Source: Thalassolituus alkanivorans
GTDB taxonomy: Bacteria; Pseudomonadota; Gammaproteobacteria; Pseudomonadales; Oceanobacteraceae
Assembly: GCF_020447205.1 (NCBI RefSeq)
Contig: NZ_JAJAEL010000039.1
Location: 144,176-183,106, forward strand
Direction of reading: 5' to 3'
DNA length: 38,931 bases
In this document: positions 21,751 through 29,806 of the stretch, piece by piece
Layout of the letters: every line of letters starts with the position of its first letter
Numbering within the stretch: position 1 is the stretch's first letter
Translations under genes and position numbers: made by a program
The notes under the pieces: generated by a model
Database searches by the model: none
What the model was told of the DNA's origin: nothing
The model's input: only the letters and a program-made list of their open reading frames with translations

Positions 21751-22155
21751 TCAGTAAAGGGCGATCAGTTCACCACTACGGTTGAACGTCAGGTATTCGG
21801 ATATCATGCCGGCGTTGATCTTATTCACCATAAGCTGCAGGTACTGGTCAGCCTCTTCCGGCTGTGGCGGGAAGCCGTCATGGCCAGACATGGCACTGAT
21901 AAATGCCACATCCCACTGTTGTCCGGTTTTTTCTGATTCGTTGACCAGCTCATGAAAGTGCATCACTTCGCCAGGAAGTTTATCAACGCACAATACCGGG
22001 CTGAGCACACCGCCTTCACCATTTTCGAAGCGTTCCTGCTGCTCTTCTGTGTATCCCTCGGGCAACTCTGATTTTGCCAGAACAAACAGCAGGCGTTGTG
22101 GCTCCTGCTGGCTCATGGCAGCCAGAATGAGTTCCTCATAGTTTTCAATATTCAT
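21751..22155 (-). CDS. Conserved small protein of unknown function
   Basis: A 134-residue acidic soluble protein. Blocks such as QEPQRLLFVLAKSELP, GEGGVLSPVLCVDKLP and WDVAFISAMSGHDG match, from memory, a conserved pseudomonad family sometimes labelled as a ribonucleotide reductase alpha subunit. Nothing in it resembles ribonucleotide reductase, so that label should not be carried over. No signal peptide or membrane helix is seen. Its ATG directly abuts the TAG of the reading frame upstream. It converges on ubiT with a 16-bp gap. Confidence 0.8.
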   Translation of the reverse strand: MNIENYEELILAAMSQQEPQRLLFVLAKSELPEGYTEEQQERFENGEGGVLSPVLCVDKLPGEVMHFHELVNESEKTGQQWDVAFISAMSGHDGFPPQPEEADQYLQLMVNKINAGMISEYLTFNRSGELIALY

Positions 22156-22473
22156 CTAAGCACCAGTATCGAATAGCGTTAAAAGAAACCGATGACCCGA
22201 CTGCCCGCAAAAAAGTACCACCAACCCTCTTATCCCGATGATACAAGCACCAGCAATCCTGCATAACCAAGCCCAGCTCCGGGGCCACCAGTTATTTTTG
22301 ATTTTATGTGGACGGCTGGCATCTTCAATAGCGCAGGCCGGATCATTGTGGGTATATCCTGTTTGGATAACGCTGTAGGCGGGATTGACTGGCGGTTTTC
22401 TGGTGAGTCGGCGCAGGGGATAAGGAACTGCAGAAAGAGAAGCGGGCAGGCCGTGTTTATCGGCTGCCCACAT
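22156..22473 (-). CDS. Possible small single-helix membrane protein
   Basis: A 105-codon open frame that begins 12 bp after the kinase stop and ends exactly at the ATG of the next gene, a spacing typical of an operon. The product has a basic N-terminal half and one hydrophobic segment (about residues 70-90, SWAWLCRIAGACIIGIRGLV). No family is recognised. The ribosome site is weak. If it is not a gene, these 330 bp between 22156 and 22485 are empty. Confidence 0.35.
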   Translation of the reverse strand: MWAADKHGLPASLSAVPYPLRRLTRKPPVNPAYSVIQTGYTHNDPACAIEDASRPHKIKNNWWPRSWAWLCRIAGACIIGIRGLVVLFCGQSGHRFLLTLFDTGA

Positions 22474-22485
22474 CAGGTAAAGGCC

Positions 22486-23481
22486 CTAGCCCTGCAGATG
22501 CGCTTTTAACGGCGCGTGCTGTTCAGCATCCAGACGCGGACCAAACTGGCTGACAACCTGAGCCGAAGCGGCGGATGCCAGACGTCCGGCAACATCAAAA
22601 CCATAGTCCTGAGTAATGGCATAAAGGAAAGCGCCGGCAAACATATCGCCGGCACCGTTACTGTCGACGGCGGTTACGCTGTGCGGCGCAATTTTATGCA
22701 GGGTTTCGCCATCGAACGCCAGTGCGCCTTCGGCACCGAGGGTAATGGCAAAGGTTTTGGCGTGTTGCTTAATGACGTCGATAGCGATATTCAGGTCGTC
22801 GGTATCGGCCAGCAGCTTGGCTTCCTGTTCGTTACAGAACAGCAGGTCGACGCCGTCGCCGAGCATTTCCAGCAGGCCGTCTTTAAAGAACTGCACCATC
22901 GCCGGATCGGAGAAGGTCATCGCCACTTTTACCCCGTGTTTGCGTGCCAGTTCGCGTACGCGTACGGCCGCAGCGCGGGAGGTGTCGGAGGTCACCAGAT
23001 AGCCTTCAATATAGACATAATCCGACTGTGCGAGAGCATCTTCGTGGATGTGCTTTTCGTGCAGGTCGCTGGTAATGCCCAGATAGGTATTCATGGTGCG
23101 TTCGGCATCCGGCGTTACCATCACCAGACACTTACCGGTTACACCCTGATCGCGCTCGCCGCCAATATTGGTATCAACACCGGCAGCTTTTAAATCGGCC
23201 ACGTAAAAATCACCGGCTTCGTCAGCGGCTACGTTACAGGTATAAAAGGTTTTCGCACCGAAATAACTGGCACCAATAATGGTGTTGGCAGCACTGCCAC
23301 CACAGGCGCGTTTTTTCAGGCCGTAATCCGTGCTCAGGGTTTCCAGCATGCTGGCCAGTTGCTGTTCATCGATTAAGGTCATCATGCCTTTCTGAATACC
23401 GGCCTTGGCGAAAAACTCATCGCCGACTTCAAACTCTTTATCGACCAGTGCATTGCCGATGCCGTAAATGTGGTAACCCAT
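22486..23481 (-). CDS. PfkB-family nucleoside/sugar kinase (adenosine kinase-like)
   Basis: A 331-residue ribokinase-superfamily kinase that phosphorylates a sugar or nucleoside. PfkB signature 1 is seen around RACGGSAANTIIGASYFG, and signature 2 with the catalytic Asp is VDSNGAGDMFAGAFLYAI. The N-terminus YHIYGIGNALVDKEFEV and length resemble adenosine/inosine-guanosine kinases of proteobacteria; exact substrate is not decided. The frame is open farther upstream (to 23757), but that part overlaps the divergent channel gene. The ATG at 23481 gives the family start. Confidence 0.88.
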   Translation of the reverse strand: MGYHIYGIGNALVDKEFEVGDEFFAKAGIQKGMMTLIDEQQLASMLETLSTDYGLKKRACGGSAANTIIGASYFGAKTFYTCNVAADEAGDFYVADLKAAGVDTNIGGERDQGVTGKCLVMVTPDAERTMNTYLGITSDLHEKHIHEDALAQSDYVYIEGYLVTSDTSRAAAVRVRELARKHGVKVAMTFSDPAMVQFFKDGLLEMLGDGVDLLFCNEQEAKLLADTDDLNIAIDVIKQHAKTFAITLGAEGALAFDGETLHKIAPHSVTAVDSNGAGDMFAGAFLYAITQDYGFDVAGRLASAASAQVVSQFGPRLDAEQHAPLKAHLQG

Positions 23482-23586
23482 AAGCTGACTCTCGCGGTAA
23501 GAAATAGCGCGAGTGTAGCGGATTACGGCATATTTTTCAGGTACTGATGGCTTGGGGATGCGCTGGGGCCGGGCTATGATGCGGGC

Positions 23587-24714
23587 ATGAATAAAGTAAC
23601 CCGTTTTATCCATCATCACCGCCGTGTGCGGCATGCGGTGTATCAGACCGATACCAATATCCGTCGCTCGGTTATCCGCTCGGCGCTGGTGCTGCTGGGC
23701 TTTGCGGCGCTGCACGTGGCGGCGATGGTATGGCTGGAGGAGATGGCGCTCTGGCATGCCATCTGGCTGACCATGACCACGCTGACCACTGTGGGCTATG
23801 GTGATGTATCTGCCTCTACCCCGGCCGGTCAGGCCGCCACCATGCTGCTGATGTTTATCTGCGGCATCACACTTATGACTTTTTTAATCAGCGATTATGT
23901 GGATTTCCGCATTGCGCGGCGGGAACGTATCCGCACCGGACACTGGGACTGGAACATGGCCGATCATATTCTCATTATTAATTCGCCCAAATATAACCGC
24001 GAAGCCTATTTTCAGCGCATGATCATGCAGATTCGTGAAAGCGACGAATACCGCGATACGCCGATCCAGCTGCTGAATGACGATTTCCCCGATGGTCTGC
24101 CCGACAGCCTGCGTCAGCTGGGGGTCGTTCATACCACCGGCCTGGCCAGCCGCCCGGAGGATTTAAAACGTGCCGGGGCAGAGCGTGCCAGCCATATTGT
24201 GGTACTGGCGCGTGACGAATATTCCGCCGACAGTGATTCTTACACCTTCGATATTGCTTACCGCCTGTTTGAGCTGCACCTGGGCCACATCACTATTGTT
24301 GAGTGTGTGGAAGACAGCAACCGCGCCAGACTGCGTAAGCTGCAGATTAAAACCGTGCTGCGCCCGATCCGCTCTTATCCGGAAATCATTGTGCGGGCGA
24401 TGGTTGCACCCGGCGTGGAGCTGGTGATTGAAGATATGTTTACCCATGCCGACGATCACCCGGTGCGTTTTCCGGTCTGGCTGGAAGGCGAACGCTGGGC
24501 CGATGTGGTGAATGCGGTGGTACAGGCCAATCTGGGTACTCCGCTGGCGTATGTGACCAAAGACGGTGAGGTGGTTACCCATCCCGACGGTGATCATCAC
24601 GTGCATGCTCAGTCGCTGATTATTCTGGTGCATACCGAAAAAACACCGACCATTCGTGATGTGCAGCGGGCGATTGAGGTGCACTTCAATATCCATGCGG
24701 CTAAGCTGGATTGA
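23587..24714 (+). CDS. Two-helix potassium channel with RCK/TrkA-N-like domain
   Basis: A 375-residue ion channel subunit. Two hydrophobic helices (about residues 32-52 and 82-102) flank a pore loop with the K+ filter TTVGYGD (67-73). A cytoplasmic TrkA-N-like domain (about 125-250) and a TrkA-C-like tail (to 375, ending near a QSLIILVH strand) follow. The dinucleotide loop of the Rossmann fold is degenerate: HILIINSPKYNREAYF replaces the usual GxGxxG, so NAD may not bind in the standard way. It diverges from the kinase gene across 105 bp. Confidence 0.92.
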   Translation: MNKVTRFIHHHRRVRHAVYQTDTNIRRSVIRSALVLLGFAALHVAAMVWLEEMALWHAIWLTMTTLTTVGYGDVSASTPAGQAATMLLMFICGITLMTFLISDYVDFRIARRERIRTGHWDWNMADHILIINSPKYNREAYFQRMIMQIRESDEYRDTPIQLLNDDFPDGLPDSLRQLGVVHTTGLASRPEDLKRAGAERASHIVVLARDEYSADSDSYTFDIAYRLFELHLGHITIVECVEDSNRARLRKLQIKTVLRPIRSYPEIIVRAMVAPGVELVIEDMFTHADDHPVRFPVWLEGERWADVVNAVVQANLGTPLAYVTKDGEVVTHPDGDHHVHAQSLIILVHTEKTPTIRDVQRAIEVHFNIHAAKLD

Positions 24715-24765
24715 ACAGACGTTCTCTTTAGCTCTGTTCTGACCGGTTACCACTGCGGAGGTGCT

Positions 24766-25047
24766 ATGCGTCGTCGCCCGTCTTTCACCCTGCTACTTCT
24801 GTGTCTTGCTCTGATCGTACTGGGCAGCGTACACAGTCTGGCCGAGCGACTGGGTAACGGCGGTGAAGGGCAGTGCCAGTTATGTGAACTGGCTTACAGC
24901 CCGCCACGCTGGCTGCCACCGCTCACCGTCACCCTGCCGGGTTTGCTGCTGGATGTGGCGCCGCAGACGCTGATGCCCTTTTTGCTCCCCACCTTACTGC
25001 AGGACGATGCTGCCGCTCCTGAAACTCAGGAATCGGCCGCTGCCTGA
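24766..25047 (+). CDS. Small secreted or membrane-anchored protein, unknown
   Basis: A 93-residue product with an N-terminal hydrophobic signal (FTLLLLCLALIVLGSVHS), a CQLC pair at about residues 37-40 and a proline-rich hydrophobic second half (WLPPLTVTLPGLLLDVAP). A strong GGAGGTGCT ribosome site precedes the ATG. It follows the channel gene by 51 bp in the same direction. No family is recognised. Export to the periplasm is likely; the two cysteines could form a disulfide or bind a metal. Confidence 0.6.
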   Translation: MRRRPSFTLLLLCLALIVLGSVHSLAERLGNGGEGQCQLCELAYSPPRWLPPLTVTLPGLLLDVAPQTLMPFLLPTLLQDDAAAPETQESAAA

Positions 25048-25373
25048 GCGCCTAACTGGGCGAAAACACTGATAAACGCTTGTTTAATCATATTCGTGAT
25101 GTCCTCTATTTCTCCGGTGAATGCCACGCGGTGCATTTAGCCCTGAGCCGTCAGTCTGAGCCTTTAGCCTGAGTCTTTAGCATAGGCGCGGGCATAACCA
25201 CCCGGATAATGAGTTCTGCTGATGGCGCTGATTAAAAGGGGTAATGACGGTTGCTGCGCGGGCCGGTTAATGCCCTTATTGATAGAAATGTAAAGGTTGG
25301 TAATGGTTTATAGCCTGTGGCGGCCAGACCGATACACTGCAGCGGTAACTGATAATGCTGAGAGGATAAAAGC
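25048..25373. other. Intergenic region before the cytochrome c' gene (326 bp)
   Basis: No gene is seen. Short degenerate direct repeats lie at 25136-25181: TTTAGCCCTGAG, TTTAGCCTGAG and a third TTTAGC. Just after the preceding stop, CGCC-TAACT-GGCG could form a weak hairpin without a T-run. The cytochrome c' promoter must lie toward the right end, but no clear -10/-35 pair or FNR-like site was found. Confidence 0.4.
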
Positions 25374-25832
25374 ATGAACCTGATAACACGTACCGGAATC
25401 GTTGCCACACTGATGGCCATCAGTGCAGCAACCCTGGCTGAAGTAAAAGCATCTGACGCCGTGGAATACCGTCAGGGTATCTACAAGGCAGTGAAGTGGA
25501 ACTTCGGCCCGATGGGCGACATGGTGAAAGGCAAGCAGGAGTTCAATGCGGCTGAATTTACCCGCCGCGCGGATAACCTGGCAGCGCTGAGCAAGATGCC
25601 ACTGGAAGGTTTTATTGCCGGTACTTACAACGGCAGCTACAGCGGCTCGACCGATGCCTTACCAGCGATTGAAAAAGACTGGGAAACCTTTGCCGGCATT
25701 ATGTCCGACTTTGAAACCAACGCTGCAGCCCTGGCAGAAACCGCCGCCAGCGGCGATATGAACGCCATCCGCCCGGCCTTTATGAGCGTGGCGAAGACCT
25801 GTAAGTCCTGCCACGACAAGTTCAAAGACTGA
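25374..25832 (+). CDS. Class II cytochrome c (cytochrome c' type)
   Basis: A 152-residue periplasmic four-helix-bundle cytochrome. It has a signal peptide (cleavage near residue 22) and the C-terminal heme motif CKSCH that marks class II proteins. Helix 1 contains VEYRQGIYKAVKWNFGPMGDM. Cytochromes c' bind NO and protect against nitrosative stress in several proteobacteria; cytochrome c556 is the alternative, and the helix-1 Met residues leave that open. The start follows AGAGGATAAAAGC. It converges on a cytochrome b561 gene with only 5 bp between stops. Confidence 0.92.
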   Translation: MNLITRTGIVATLMAISAATLAEVKASDAVEYRQGIYKAVKWNFGPMGDMVKGKQEFNAAEFTRRADNLAALSKMPLEGFIAGTYNGSYSGSTDALPAIEKDWETFAGIMSDFETNAAALAETAASGDMNAIRPAFMSVAKTCKSCHDKFKD

Positions 25833-25837
25833 GTCGT

Positions 25838-26524
25838 TTAAAGACTGATCAGACCCCAGACGCTGGCGGCGGCAATCGCTGCCAGCGCAAGGCCTTTCAG
25901 CCACAGCCAGCCAGCGCTTACTGCCACAGACACTCTGTCGGCTGCCTGATTGTGGCTATGACCGGCCGCTTTATTGCCCGTCAGCATGCCCTGCAGCAGC
26001 GGCTCTTTACGCAGCAGCTGGTGGTAAAGCACCGCAGCGATATGAACTGCGACGATGATCAGCAAGCCATCGAACAGCAGCTTATGCCAGCGGGTAATCT
26101 CAATACTCAGATCGTAGCCAACCAGATGCACCAGCGGCCCTTCGGTAAGGATATCGTCGTTGGCAAATAAGCCTGTGCCGGCCTGTAAAGTACACCACAG
26201 CAGCAACACCACGACCGCCCAGCCACCCAGCGGGTTATGGCTCAGGTACAGCGGCTCACGGCCTTTAAGTATGGCCGCCAGGTAAGCGAACGTGGCTTTC
26301 GGGGAATAGATAAAATGGCTGAAGCGGGCATAGGCCGTACCGGCAAAACCCCAGAGCACCCGGAAGATCACCAGCCCCAGTACGGTATAGCCGCAGCGTT
26401 TATGCCACTCCATCCAGTCGCCGCCCTGTTCAGCAGTCCACCAGGCAAAACTGATCACCGCGACCAGCAGCCAGTGAAACAGGCGCACGAAAATATCCCA
26501 GACGCGGATGTGGTTGCCGCTCAT
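25838..26524 (-). CDS. Cytochrome b561-family membrane protein
   Basis: A 228-residue diheme membrane cytochrome with four main helices. Heme-ligand candidates are the His residues in RLFHWLLV, in the WHKRCGYTVLG segment, and in RWHKLLFDGLLIIVAVHIAAV. Such proteins pass electrons between quinols and periplasmic cytochromes, and often sit beside cytochrome c' or other small c-type cytochromes, as here. A GTG at 26536 opens the frame, but ATG at 26524 lies 7 bp after GGAG and is preferred. Confidence 0.92.
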   Translation of the reverse strand: MSGNHIRVWDIFVRLFHWLLVAVISFAWWTAEQGGDWMEWHKRCGYTVLGLVIFRVLWGFAGTAYARFSHFIYSPKATFAYLAAILKGREPLYLSHNPLGGWAVVVLLLWCTLQAGTGLFANDDILTEGPLVHLVGYDLSIEITRWHKLLFDGLLIIVAVHIAAVLYHQLLRKEPLLQGMLTGNKAAGHSHNQAADRVSVAVSAGWLWLKGLALAAIAAASVWGLISL

Positions 26525-26633
26525 CTCTGACTCCACTATTAATGAAAATATGAATACTAACCCAGGGCTGCGGGCTTATGGGTAAAGGAAGGTCAGGGCA
26601 ACCTGTTCTGCGCCTGAGGGATAGCAAGGCATA

Positions 26634-26660
26634 GCCCGGAAGTGACAGGTCACTCCGGGC
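26634..26660. repeat. Strong hairpin downstream of the acyl-CoA synthetase
   Basis: GCCCGGAAGTGAC and GTCACTCCGGGC pair fully apart from one bulged A, with a 2-base loop (AG). It follows the synthetase gene by about 50 bp and may end its transcript, but there is no T-run on that side, so it may instead need Rho or be a processing site. Confidence 0.45.
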
Positions 26661-26708
26661 GATACGTTTCAGTTCAGAGATTCTGACCCAGGGCTTCTGA
26701 TTCAGGGC

Positions 26709-28604
26709 TCAGTGAACAGCCTCGCTGCAAAAGGTATAGCCGGCCAGCACTTTGGCCAGATCAGCAGCCAGATTCGCGGCCAGAGCCTGACTGTCAGCAT
26801 GACAGCGATAGCGTGCGACGATGCCGCGCTTCGGCTCCTGTTGCACATCCACCTGTTCCAGCACCAGACCCAGAGCGGCAGCTTCACGCCGTACCGTCTG
26901 CTCGACTTCCCGCATCACCAGTGCCGGTTTGAAGGTTTTACCCACGGCGGTCAGCGGCAGGGCATCGACAAAGATCAGCTCTTTCGGTATCGCCGGGCGT
27001 TCGGCAATGTGCTGACGCGCGTGCTCCAGCAGTTCGTCATCACTGACACTGACGCCCTGACGCAGCTGTACATAGGCCACCGGCAGTTCGCCGGCATAGG
27101 CATCCGGACGACCGACCGCGGCGCACATCGCCACCGCCGGATGAGCGGCCAGGGCATCTTCAATGCTGCGCGGGTCGATGTTGTGGCCGCCGCGGATAAT
27201 CAGCTCTTTCTTGCGGCCGGTAAGCCAGAAGAAACCCTCGGCATCGCAACGGCCCAGATCGCCGGTGTTAAACCAGCGCTGACCGTCAGGCGTGGTGAAC
27301 CAGGCACCGTGGTTATGGGCTTCGTCGAGATAGCCCTGAAATACGTTCGGGCCGCTGATGCAGATCACGCCGGTTTCGTCGGTTTCAGCGTCACGCAGCC
27401 ACTGCCCCTGTTCATCGAGCACCATGGCGCGCATATCCTGCCACGGCAGGCGCATACCAATAGAGCCCGGACGCAGTTCGCCTTTGACCGGGCTGACCGA
27501 CGAAGCGCAGACGCCTTCGGTCAGGCCATAGCCTTCCAGTACGCGCAGCCCGCACTGCTGCTCAAAGCGGCGGATCAGTTCTGCTGGCATCGGCGCGGCA
27601 CCACAGATGGCGGCACTGAGCGAGCTGATATCCCAGTCGCCAAAGGGCACCTGCAGCAGCGCGGCATAGATGGTTGGCACGCCGGAGTAACCATTCACCT
27701 TGTGGGTGGCGACGATTTCCCAGAAGCGCGGAATCAGCCCCGGCGCGCGGAAACCCGCCGGCGCGGCCAGCAGCACATGACTACCGCTGGCGAAGGCGGC
27801 CAGTCCGGTACCAAGCAGCGCATTGACATGGAACAGCGGCAGGGCGGTCAGCACCGTACGGCCACGGCCGAGCATCGAACCGCCGACAGCCGCATTCAGC
27901 TGGCCGGCGAAGATCACTTCGTTACGCTGGCTGTGGCGGGCAATTTTCGGCAGGCCGGTGGTGCCGCCGGTACAGAAGTAAGCGGCAATATCGTCAGCCT
28001 GTGGCGCATCAAACAGCAGGCCGTCGGCCGGCGCCGCTTCCAGCAGGTCGTTAAAACTCAGCAGCGGCAGTTCATTACTCATCGTCGCCGGCACCGGGCT
28101 GATGCCATAACGCTGGCCGCTGACGCGCAGAATGCCCTGCAGTTCTGGCAGGCTGGCGCAGGCCTGAGCGGTACGCGCCCACATATCGGCATCGATGCCG
28201 GCATCAACGGTGACAACCCAGCGGGTTTTGGCGGCGCGCAACAGCTCGCTCAGCTGCGTGCTTTCCAGCTGGTTGTTGACGGCAAAGGCGATACCGGCGG
28301 TCTCGGCGCCCCACATGGCAATATGGGTTTCCGGCAGGTTGGGCAGAATCAGGGCCACCACATCGCCACGTTCGATACCTAAGCGGCGAAACAGGTTGGC
28401 GGCGCGGGTGATGTCGGCAAAGAGTTCACGGTAGCTCCAGCGCAGAGGCTGGTGGTGATCATCGACATCGAAGAAAAAACTCAGCGCCGGCTCGGGGCCA
28501 AACTGCCGTGCGCTTTGCTGCAGCAGCTGATAAGTGCTTGCCAGTCCGGCATTGGGTTGGGGTGCCTGTTCAATGGCAAGGATGTCCTGATACTGGCCAA
28601 TCAT
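26709..28604 (-). CDS. Acyl-CoA synthetase / AMP-dependent ligase
   Basis: A 631-residue ANL-superfamily enzyme that activates a carboxylic acid as an acyl-adenylate and then a CoA thioester. The P-loop-like motif is YFCTGGTTGLPK, the A5 motif is EGYGLTEG, and the hinge and C-terminal motifs are WFNTGDLGR and LTGRKKELIIRGGHNI, with the catalytic lysine expected in AVGKTFKPALV. The chain is about 60 residues longer at the C-terminus than typical. Substrate is unknown; fatty or aromatic acids are possible. The start follows AGAGGACATACCC. It diverges from an AraC regulator over 105 bp, which suggests specific control by that regulator. Confidence 0.92.
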   Translation of the reverse strand: MIGQYQDILAIEQAPQPNAGLASTYQLLQQSARQFGPEPALSFFFDVDDHHQPLRWSYRELFADITRAANLFRRLGIERGDVVALILPNLPETHIAMWGAETAGIAFAVNNQLESTQLSELLRAAKTRWVVTVDAGIDADMWARTAQACASLPELQGILRVSGQRYGISPVPATMSNELPLLSFNDLLEAAPADGLLFDAPQADDIAAYFCTGGTTGLPKIARHSQRNEVIFAGQLNAAVGGSMLGRGRTVLTALPLFHVNALLGTGLAAFASGSHVLLAAPAGFRAPGLIPRFWEIVATHKVNGYSGVPTIYAALLQVPFGDWDISSLSAAICGAAPMPAELIRRFEQQCGLRVLEGYGLTEGVCASSVSPVKGELRPGSIGMRLPWQDMRAMVLDEQGQWLRDAETDETGVICISGPNVFQGYLDEAHNHGAWFTTPDGQRWFNTGDLGRCDAEGFFWLTGRKKELIIRGGHNIDPRSIEDALAAHPAVAMCAAVGRPDAYAGELPVAYVQLRQGVSVSDDELLEHARQHIAERPAIPKELIFVDALPLTAVGKTFKPALVMREVEQTVRREAAALGLVLEQVDVQQEPKRGIVARYRCHADSQALAANLAADLAKVLAGYTFCSEAVH

Positions 28605-28666
28605 GGGTATGTCCTCTTGTTTTTATTCGTTTTATTGCTTGTCATGTTCCCATTGGGCCATTTTAA

Positions 28667-28702
28667 TTACTTGGCATTTGGCAACATTTACTTGGCATTT
28701 GG
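28667..28702 (+). promoter_or_regulatory. Tandem 15-bp direct repeats, likely AraC-type binding sites
   Basis: TTACTTGGCATTTGG occurs perfectly twice, at 28667-28681 and 28688-28702, with a 21-bp period (two helical turns). AraC-family regulators bind such same-face direct repeats. The copies lie between the acyl-CoA synthetase and AraC genes and end 8 bp before the AraC start. Confidence 0.6.
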
Positions 28703-28709
28703 ATACAAG

Positions 28710-29747
28710 ATGACGCCTGCAGAGTTTCTGGTAAGAACCCGCGCGCTGACCGGATTTGTACCTCTGGTAAAGCAGTTGGGGGGCGATGCGGCTGCGCTGC
28801 TGGCGGCGAAAGGCTTAACCGTGCGTCAGCTGGAAGATGAGCAGTTCAGCCTGCCTTTACGTGCTTTTGCCGGGCTGATCAGCGATGCCGCCGCGGCGCT
28901 GAATAAGCCCGACTTCGGCATTCTGCTGGCGGCCCGGCAGAACCTGTCGGTGCTCGGACCAATTGCCCTGGCGGCCCAGCACGCCAGTTGTGTTGGTGAA
29001 GCGCTGGAGCTGGTGGGGCGCTATATGCCTTACCACTCACCGGGGTTGACCCTCAGTGTCAGTCTGGAAGGTGATGACGCGGTATTGCGTCTGCGCCATA
29101 ACCTGATCTTGCAGGGCGAAGTGCGGCGCCATGTGACCGAGCTGCCCTATGCGGTATCGCTGGCCTTTATGCGCATGATCAGCCGCAGCGAAGGGCGCGA
29201 CTGGCAGCTCGGCTTTCAGCACGATTCGCCGCTCAGTCTGGCCCGTTATCGCCGTTTGTTGGGTTGCCCGGTGGCGTTGCAGCAGGCGGAAGACAGTCTG
29301 CGCTTTCCTGCCAGCCTGCTGCAGCTGCCGATCGACTCGGCCAACCGCGATCTGCAGGAAACCGCGGCGCGCACTGTGCGTTATCTGATTCAGCGTTCGC
29401 CCCTTGATCTCGGTCAGCAGGTCAGCACGCTGGTGGAGCGTTCGCTGGCAACGGGAAACTGCACACTGCCGGTTATTGCCAGTCAGCTGCAGATGCCCCG
29501 CCACCAGTTACAGCGCCAGCTGGCGGCGCTGGGTATGCGCTTTGAAGATATTGTCGATAACCTGCGCCGCGAGCGGCTGCTCAGCCTGTTGCCGCACAGC
29601 CAGATTCCCCTTACCGACATTGCCCTGCAGCTCGGTTACGGCGACCCAAGCTCACTGACCCGCGCCTGCCACCGCTGGTTCGGACAGTCCCCCAAAGCAC
29701 TGCGCCGCGCGGCGTTGCCCGTTGCTGAAGAGCCATCCGGGCTATAA
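28710..29747 (+). CDS. AraC-family transcriptional regulator
   Basis: A 345-residue regulator of the group with an N-terminal ligand domain of the arabinose-binding-like type (about residues 20-200) and a C-terminal double helix-turn-helix (about 245-335; LPVIASQLQMPRHQLQRQL, then IPLTDIALQLGYGDPSSLTR and FGQSPKALRR). This group often controls adjacent acyl-CoA or lipid genes. The frame extends upstream to 28452, but the ATG at 28710 gives the usual start and avoids overlap with the divergent gene; its ribosome site (GGAT) is weak. Tandem direct repeats lie directly in front, so autoregulation is likely. Confidence 0.9.
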   Translation: MTPAEFLVRTRALTGFVPLVKQLGGDAAALLAAKGLTVRQLEDEQFSLPLRAFAGLISDAAAALNKPDFGILLAARQNLSVLGPIALAAQHASCVGEALELVGRYMPYHSPGLTLSVSLEGDDAVLRLRHNLILQGEVRRHVTELPYAVSLAFMRMISRSEGRDWQLGFQHDSPLSLARYRRLLGCPVALQQAEDSLRFPASLLQLPIDSANRDLQETAARTVRYLIQRSPLDLGQQVSTLVERSLATGNCTLPVIASQLQMPRHQLQRQLAALGMRFEDIVDNLRRERLLSLLPHSQIPLTDIALQLGYGDPSSLTRACHRWFGQSPKALRRAALPVAEEPSGL

Positions 29748-29759
29748 ACCGGGCATAAA

Positions 29760-29783
29760 AAAAGCGCCCCTTTGGGCGCTTTT
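29760..29783. terminator. Bidirectional intrinsic terminator
   Basis: AAAAGCGCCC and GGGCGCTTTT form a 10-bp stem with the loop CTTT, between the convergent AraC and pntB genes. A- and T-rich flanks allow it to act for both strands. Confidence 0.85.
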
Positions 29784-29806
29784 CTGTTTCTGCGTACTGA
29801 AGCGTC

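Noticed and set aside
21751..22155. Ribonucleotide reductase alpha subunit label for the small conserved protein
   Set aside because: At 134 residues it has none of the catalytic or fold features of ribonucleotide reductase.
26712..28382. Long plus-strand open frame of 556 codons opposite the acyl-CoA synthetase
   Set aside because: The minus strand encodes a clear ANL-family enzyme with all motifs; the opposite frame has no family and reflects high GC codon bias.
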